A stretch of 64,000 nucleotides of DNA from Cliona cf. orientalis. Lineage: Eukaryota > Porifera > Demospongiae > Clionaida > Clionaidae. A program made the position numbers and the translations under genes. Shown piece by piece: positions 57,801 through 64,000 of this stretch. Under the pieces are notes generated by a model. That model ran no database searches. It was not told the origin of the DNA and saw only the letters and a list, made by a program, of their open reading frames with translations. The stretch spans positions 2,935,501-2,999,500 of the forward strand of contig OZ005699.1 of assembly GCA_963930775.1 (NCBI GenBank). Direction: 5' to 3'. The number at the start of each line of letters is the position of its first letter. The stretch's first letter is position 1.

Positions 57801-60800
57801 CATCAACTGCCAAAAGTCTGGCACTAAAACAAAGGCTAGCACACTGTTATACAAAATTACTCATGCGCACATAGATAAATGTAAATGGTACATTGTATGT
57901 ACAGTCATGCCACATTATACATTGCTATGACTGTTTAATTCTTGTGATTAATCAAGAATTATCTGTGCCCCCCCTCCCCAAATTAAAAATACTTGCTAAT
58001 ATTATGGCAGTTTATATATTATACACTCTTAATTACAATACCGACATAGCATAATAATACAAACGCACAAACAGTACACACTTTGAGGGAAGTGATCAAG
58101 TGCAGGGATAGCCTTGTTCCCAGGCTCTCCCCTCCTCTTTATTTTATACGTGCGATCTTATTTACGCGAAATTATTGAGTTACGTAACTTAGGATTATGG
58201 CACAAAATTTCGCTAATAAATCAATAAAAATTAATGAACATGCTCTAGTAGTCTCATAAACGGAGTTAGCTATAAATTTTTAATCTATTCCAGCCTTCTC
58301 CTTACTTATTTCTGCTACTCCTGGCCTATATGTAGCTAAAGCTTGCTCAATGACTATTCTGGTCCATGTGAGCAGGTTCACTATCGTTCACAAATTTTCA
58401 TGTCAGTTTTTGTCTAGACACCGGTAGTCTAGGTACAAGCTCCACTTTCAGCAGCAAGCTTTCAACACCTTTGAGGGCCATGCATAGCTTTTATTGCTTC
58501 AGATCATTCCTTTTTTAATCGAGTCAATGAAGCTCTGGCACAAGCAGCTGACCAGCTATGGCCTTGAACATACAAGTATGGACCTACCTCTATCACAGTA
58601 TTATATTGTATCCTATAGGATTTTAACTGCACGAAAACAGATGTTAGAACTTTAAGCGATTATTGTCCAATGCTTTTTACAGAGATAAAATTAATGTTTG
58701 CACATTTATTGTAATCTTAAATGGCGACACCAGCCATATCACTGAACACACAGTATCGATTGAAAAAGTGGGCATGTACAGCAGTATACAGGGCTTGGGC
58801 TATTATAACACACGCAGTGTTGATCATTACTGATAATATAATACAACTGTTGCAGCGTATCTTGTGTACCTTTGACATAAGTATTCTCCACCAAGTCAGC
58901 TAGCCTGGTGGGGAAGATGGACCCAGGAGCGGAGTACCCTAACAATCCGGCTCCAAGTAGGGTAGGGGTGTTGATGGACGTAGAGGTCTAGGCAGGCCTC
59001 CTTCCTCTGGGTAGGGCTCTGGTAGTCCTTCTGTATTCTGTCTATCTCGGACTGTGGTATATCTAGGTATTCTCCAAGCCAATCTATCTCCTCAGTGTCC
59101 AGTGGTGCAAACAGTTCCATTAGTTTCTCAGTAGTTATAGTGAGGTCTGTGCAAGGACAAATAGCTACATTATGTTTGTACATTATTTAATAGGAGCTAC
59201 ATGTACATGTAGCAAACAATCACGGCATAAAAGGTTCCACATGACCCACAATAGCATCCTTGATTTACTTAACCCCCTTCTTCCTAGATATTTTTTACTT
59301 TTCCAGAGATGCACCATTATTATTTTATAGGAGACATTTACATCGCTATTTAAAGCTAGGCTCACCTCTAGGAGGGAGATATGACCTCACTTCCTCAACT
59401 GCAGCCCCCTGGTGATGATGGTACAGTGATCTGGCAAGACGTTCCCATGAAGAATATGGGCTGCAGTTGACATACATGTCAATACATTTCCCAGACATGC
59501 ACAACTTCTCCATCTCATCCTTTACTCCAGCGAAAGAAGCATCCACCCATACCTGCGTCTTCACTTCTGGCTCAACCTTCTCCATGATACGACTGACATT
59601 GTCCACTGTTAGAGTGGGGTCTGGGGGGAAGAGGGTGGACAACATCACTACTAGATCTCACACTACATCATACAAGCTCGTGCCAGGATGTAGGGTGCAT
59701 GGCAAACTAGGCAGTGCAAGTAATGAACACAGTACTTGTACCAGTAGCTTTATCATAATAATATACCTTAAGTCACGAGTATTTTTGGACAAAATTAATG
59801 ATCCTTTATCGTATTATCATTAATTATTTTAATTTTCACATAAGACAGGCTGTCCGAAAGTATTTTAACGATGAAACATTCGAGATTTATGATAATATGA
59901 CACATCAATAGCTATGTTATGTAGTGCCTGTATTCTTACCAGTTGACATGAATGACTTGGATTCCCTTGCTAAGGCAAATTCCTTGTCAACGTACAGACT
60001 CTCAGTAAGATCTCTCCATCCAGCATCAGGATGGCAGTTCACATAGTAGTCTGCACATGCATGGTTTTCTCAGCGTCGGTGGAGTATCTCCTCTGGATCT
60101 CCTTCAGCAATGGCAAGGGAATATCAAGTCCACCTCCATATGCACCCATCACCCTCTCCCACTTATCTCCTGGTATCTTGTTCAGAATTTGAGTGAGATT
60201 ATCCACTGTCAATGTGGGGTCTGGAGAAACAGAGTTATATGCAACAAAACACTCATTAAAATGACCACTGTTATGGAAGTAATAACTGCTTGATCATGGT
60301 GTCATAAGCAGGCATTTATAGGTGTATGGTTATAAGTATGTATAATATTATTATGGTGTGTATATATGTCATTGAGTACTATTCCACCATGGTTGTAACA
60401 TTCTGACCAATCAGAGTGCTCAAATGGAGGTTGATAAATCCCTTATCAAACCTACAAGAGATTTATCAACCTAACAAGTTACTTATCAACCTACAAGTTA
60501 TTTATCAACCTGCAAGTGGGGCATGCGTGCTTGCAAGGTAAATAAGTGGGTGGAGTAATTAGATGCAAGGTCAGCAATTTTTCTAACTGCTGCGTGGCTG
60601 CTTCGATGCTACAAGAAGAACTGTTGTTTTTAGACATGACCACCAATTGAGATATCGCTGCAGTAGATGATGAACGCCGTGCTCACTGTATTGTAGGTCA
60701 GATTCTGGGAGCCTTGAAGGAAGGAAACTGCTTGATGACTACCGTATCCGATCTAATTAATGCACCTCTCTAATAGATGCGCCACCTCGGCCTGAAGTGC

Positions 60801-61555
60801 AATTTTCATGCTCTATTTAAATGCGCCCACTCACGCATCCCTATACTAAATTTTGCGCGCCACCTGGTCGCGAAGGATAATTTTCACGCTCTAATGGCGC
60901 GCCACCCAGCACTCGTAATTATTTTTTTGATGGCGCGTTAATTAGATCGGATACGGTATTGGGGTTGCTCGATCATGGCTGCATTTGAGTGGGTCTCGTG
61001 CTCTTTATCGATACAGATGTCCCTGGATGGTGAAGCAAATGGCAACGTAGGTACTCTACTCAGTGCACTTAAGGTCTGTCTGGAATCAAAAGAAGTTACA
61101 ATTTTCAGTCACATTCAAGGACTCTTTTTAAGCACCTAATAAAAGTATCAGAGGCTGATCAGGGTACTATATGAAAGACCAATCCAAGCACCTTAATTAT
61201 TACCCGCAACCAATTAACTAATTAGGCGTGACAGCACCATTCAGCCACGCCCTCTAAAATGCTAAATCGAGCTATCCGGAATTTAAGCGGCCACTTCTAC
61301 CGAACCTTAGCTACACAAACAGAGGCTTACTATGATGATCTAACATATCAGCGGACGGAAACTAGATTCTGGGGGATCCACGGCACGATGTTTCGCATGT
61401 ATAGCTTCGAACTGAAAGCAGCCATCAACAATCCGTCTGATAGATGGTCAACATCGATCGTAAGCTTTGGTTTTCAATCATTAGGCTGTAATAATGCATC
61501 TCGATCACTATTATAATACTATACCCTCACAAAAGAGGTCCCATTATGGAATATT

Positions 61556-61590
<35 letters not shown>

Positions 61591-62656
61591 ACTTTAGGCT
61601 CAATTTCCACACGGAGACCCACTTACCTTGCTGTGGTTCAGCATTGGTCTTAATCTTTTCAGCCACATGGCTTTGCTGTGCCCAGTGTAGTCGGTGAATC
61701 AGCATCCTCCATGAGGGTTGGTATTCACCTTCCCCCAGGAGGAATGCCTCCACCACAGCTTTTAGGCGAGCTTCATCAGAGATGTGCTGACGTTCAATGG
61801 CATCTAGCTTCTCTTCACTAATATAGTCATACCAGCCCATCAGCCACCCGGCCTGCTTTCTCCAGCTCAGCTTCACTATCTTCACCACCTTAAATACGTT
61901 ATCGAAGGTGAAGGGTAGGGCTGGATAGGGTAGACAACATTCACAAACACTAGAGGATTATTTCCCATAGGTCCCAAGTTTATCAACACCCATTTTAATG
62001 CTGGTCATCTAGCTGTATACCCATATCATTGATCATGCACAAATGATTCAAGTGGCAAATTAATATAATTATGTGAATCGCCTCTTAAAATGGGGAAATT
62101 GTGTTCTGATGATTAGGATAACTGCCATATTTTGTTTTAGTTGCTCTAAATTAAGTGTAAAAGCCCATGTATATTATTATAATAGCTACTAGGTATGGTA
62201 TCTCCACAAATGCTGGTTTTGAGACTTGTCTTGCTGGTCGGGTAGTTTGACGTGCATGTAAACGCCGGTCGGACCAGCGAGATTAGGGTCACTTAATTGG
62301 GAGGTGTGTTTCCCCATCTAGTAGCAAGTAACAAGTATGTGCACAGCCACCCACAACTCCCTTCCAGTTCAATTCCCGTGAATCACTACTTGTATAGATA
62401 TAGCTATGGAACAAAGAGCATCATATAAATTAAAAGGGTTCCTACCTCGAGCCAGTATTATCTTTAGAAAAAGTGGCGAGTAGCTATAGATCTAGCCTGG
62501 TTCAGCCGCTAGTACCCCACACCACCGCTCAACTCATTTAACTTGTCTTTATAACGATTATAATTATTTTTCGTTGATTAATTAATAATGTTCATCGATA
62601 GTTACTTACTCACCCTCTCGGCCGCTGGGTTTGCTGGATGCTGCTAGCTTCGCCAT
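54833..62656 (-). CDS. gene D: multi-death-domain Roco-like GTPase (with frameshifts)
   Basis: Eight exons: 62656-62614, 61920-61627, 60220-59940, 59620-59366, 59146-58870, 57639-55606, 55294-55223 and 55155-54833. Exon 1 (MAKLAASSKPSGRE) is short. Exons 2-5 each encode one death-domain-like module (for example SWRMLIHRLHWAQQ; LTVDNVSRIMEKVEP; WLGEYLDIPQSEIDRI). Exon 6 (678 codons) is a Roc-COR-like GTPase: Walker A GVGGSGKT (about residue 410), DDTGGQP about 150 residues later, KIAFVGTHKD (G4-like), then a COR-like part (GLKLIFYYEEVLPDIVFIDA). Exon 8 is a C-terminal death domain (IASRWQELGDQLEF, then SWRKLIELLED). All boundaries between modules are phase 1. Exons 3 and 5 contain frameshifts (near 60047 and 58915). 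Such proteins are thought to assemble death-domain signalling complexes; the role here is inferred. Confidence 0.82.
55401..55575. repeat. TA-flanked MITE family, copy 2
   Basis: TACCATAAATCGCGAACATT at the left, CGCAATATGGTA at the right, TA on both edges. Same family as 13141-13338. In an intron of gene D. A degenerate inverted relative lies at about 59766-59895. Confidence 0.75.
57640..58869. other. intron of gene D, no exon seen
   Basis: About 1.2 kb between death-domain exon 5 and the Roc exon. Contains a repeat fragment (TAGCCTTGTTCCCAGGCTCT near 58110). No additional death-domain exon recognised. Confidence 0.5.
60740..60958. mobile_element. TA-flanked MITE with 19-bp termini
   Basis: CCGTATCCGATCTAATTAA at the left is matched by the inverse TTAATTAGATCGGATACGG at the right, with TA on each side. 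About 219 bp, with GC-rich internal direct repeats (GCGCCACC..TTTTCA.GCTCTA). Mariner-like by its TA duplication. Lies in intron 2 of gene D. Confidence 0.85.
61557..61590. repeat. poly-C tract
   Basis: About 34 consecutive C residues within intron 2 of gene D, 36 bp from the end of exon 2. Length may be unreliable in assembly. Confidence 0.95.
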
Positions 62657-63504
62657 TGTGGCTTCGTGTTAATACGTACGAGCCACACCGTGAGTTCACC
62701 TAAGAGGGGCGGGGCTTATTAACAGGATGATTTTTAACTAGGATCTTTAGTATGGAATAGTACTGTCTATAGCTGAAAAGTATATCTTCCCAAGGGCCAA
62801 ATTTAAAATTTCTTCCATCAGGTGAATTTTTCAACAGCCAATCAGCTTAGCTACGGGTCATAGAAAACTTGATCCTGTAGCAGATGTGCAACAGAAGGTC
62901 TCTTTATAGTCATACGGCAATTCTTGCAAGTGGTGTCAGCCTTGTCTCCAACAGCATCATGGCCACGTGTTAGAGGATTCATGTGTGTGTTTAATAATAT
63001 TATTCTAACTCTAATTTCTTACCATGAATCATCAAGCTCTGCTTTACTCTTGGTTCATGCATTGTTACATTCACTGATTCAGTGATTACATGCATTATCT
63101 CTTCACTATAATTGTATCACATTTGAATTCTCATAAGTCATTACAGTGTATGTCTAAATAGTATGTTAAGCATGATCGCTATAAACAATAATTATAAGAT
63201 CCACCACAACAAAAGGTACAAGCACAAGCAATTGGTAGATATTGGTGGAACAACTTATTTCTATGCACTTGAAAATGGCTTACTGTACGCTACAAGTCGT
63301 GCATTTTCTGTTCAGTACACTTAGTAGACTAAAAAAAGCCGCAAATGCGCCCATGCCAAACCAATTAACAATGATGGAGCATACGAGGGCACTGACCAAA
63401 ATTAATATAATATCTATAGTGTGTGTCAATTTGGAAAGATGAAGACAGAGAGAGCAAGAGTAGGTGCATACTGATAGATTAGTATAGGCTGTTATTAGGT
63501 CACA
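62657..63504. other. upstream of gene D, no supported gene
   Basis: Likely includes the gene D promoter. Small open frames here lack domain features. Confidence 0.5.
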
Positions 63505-63990
63505 CTCGGCCTCCACAAGATGATCGTCATCCATAATAAAAGGGCTGCACTGCTATGAGGTCAAAATTAATTATAGGCATTCACTGCATATCAAACAGTT
63601 ACATGTATTGTTACTCTAATAGCCCAGTTTTAGGGACTGACAGTACGTTGCAATGGGCATAGCCAGACGGGTGTGGGTGTGTGTGTGTACATACATGTAC
63701 GGTGGTGTTCTTGACAGATTTCTGCAACAATAATACAATAATAATAATATATATTATATGCACATGTACGTAACTATAGCCTCTATAGTATACCCCATGT
63801 CAAAATAATGAAGCAATAATTTTGGGAGAGAGGCTGGAGGCACACATGTGTACGATGAATGGAATAATACTTCCACAAACAATGCACACTCTTACATACA
63901 CAGGTAACACATGCAACACAGTAACGTTACTACTCTCATAAGAGCAATTGAAGTGATGGATTTATAAACTGTTATCAAGTTTATAAATTA
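63505..63990. repeat. diverged copy of kinase C intron 1 segment
   Basis: Same block order as 53095-53640, ending with GATGAATGGAATAATACTTC near 63853 and AACACAGTAACG near 63915. No exon is seen inside it before the window ends. Confidence 0.8.
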
Positions 63991-64000
63991 TCATGATAAT

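Overview
The window reads as intron-rich, AT-rich metazoan nuclear DNA. Gene families are typical of animals: TRAF adaptors, death domains joined to a Roc-COR (Roco) GTPase, a MINDY-type deubiquitinase tail, a P-element/THAP9-like transposon and an APE-type LINE with a PHD-finger ORF1. Introns are numerous, and the intergenic gaps between the right-hand genes are only 0.3-0.7 kb. A basal animal, most likely a sponge, fits best, but that is inference from gene style and not proof. No prokaryotic or organellar signature was seen. Gene models below were built by hand from reading-frame continuity, GT/AG splice sites and matching intron phase.

Left third (1-23.9 kb): a plus-strand gene of unknown function ends at 2668, followed by a short-palindrome array. 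A foldback element present in two adjacent copies was hit by a full-length LINE (4499-8810) and by a small terminal-inverted-repeat element (8843-9220). The first copy still shows both empty sites. Next comes a minus-strand TRAF-like gene without a TRAF-C domain (10019-11190), three tandem broken copies of the 3' end of a MINDY-4-like gene (12512-15448), and TRAF remnants on both strands (16066-16715 and 20003-20388), mixed with MITE-like repeats and palindromes.

Middle (24.0-28.7 kb): a complete P-element-like transposon with perfect 38-bp terminal repeats and a target duplication. It carries a five-exon transposase gene on the minus strand and a convergent second ORF on the plus strand.

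Right half (29.3-62.7 kb): four head-to-tail minus-strand genes. Three are paralogous protein kinases (here A, B, C: 835, 917 and 1281 aa). All have a novel N-terminal domain, a non-RD catalytic loop (HCD, HGD, HYD), DFD in place of DFG, and a conserved CxCx5CxC insertion just before DFD. Upstream of them is gene D, which encodes four N-terminal death-domain-like modules, a Roc-COR GTPase core and a C-terminal death domain. Two of its death-domain exons carry frameshifts. Kinases, a death-domain GTPase and nearby TRAF sequences suggest a signalling (perhaps innate-immune) locus; that link is inference. The right edge (63.5-64.0 kb) repeats sequence from intron 1 of kinase C, hinting at a further paralogue or fragment beyond the window.
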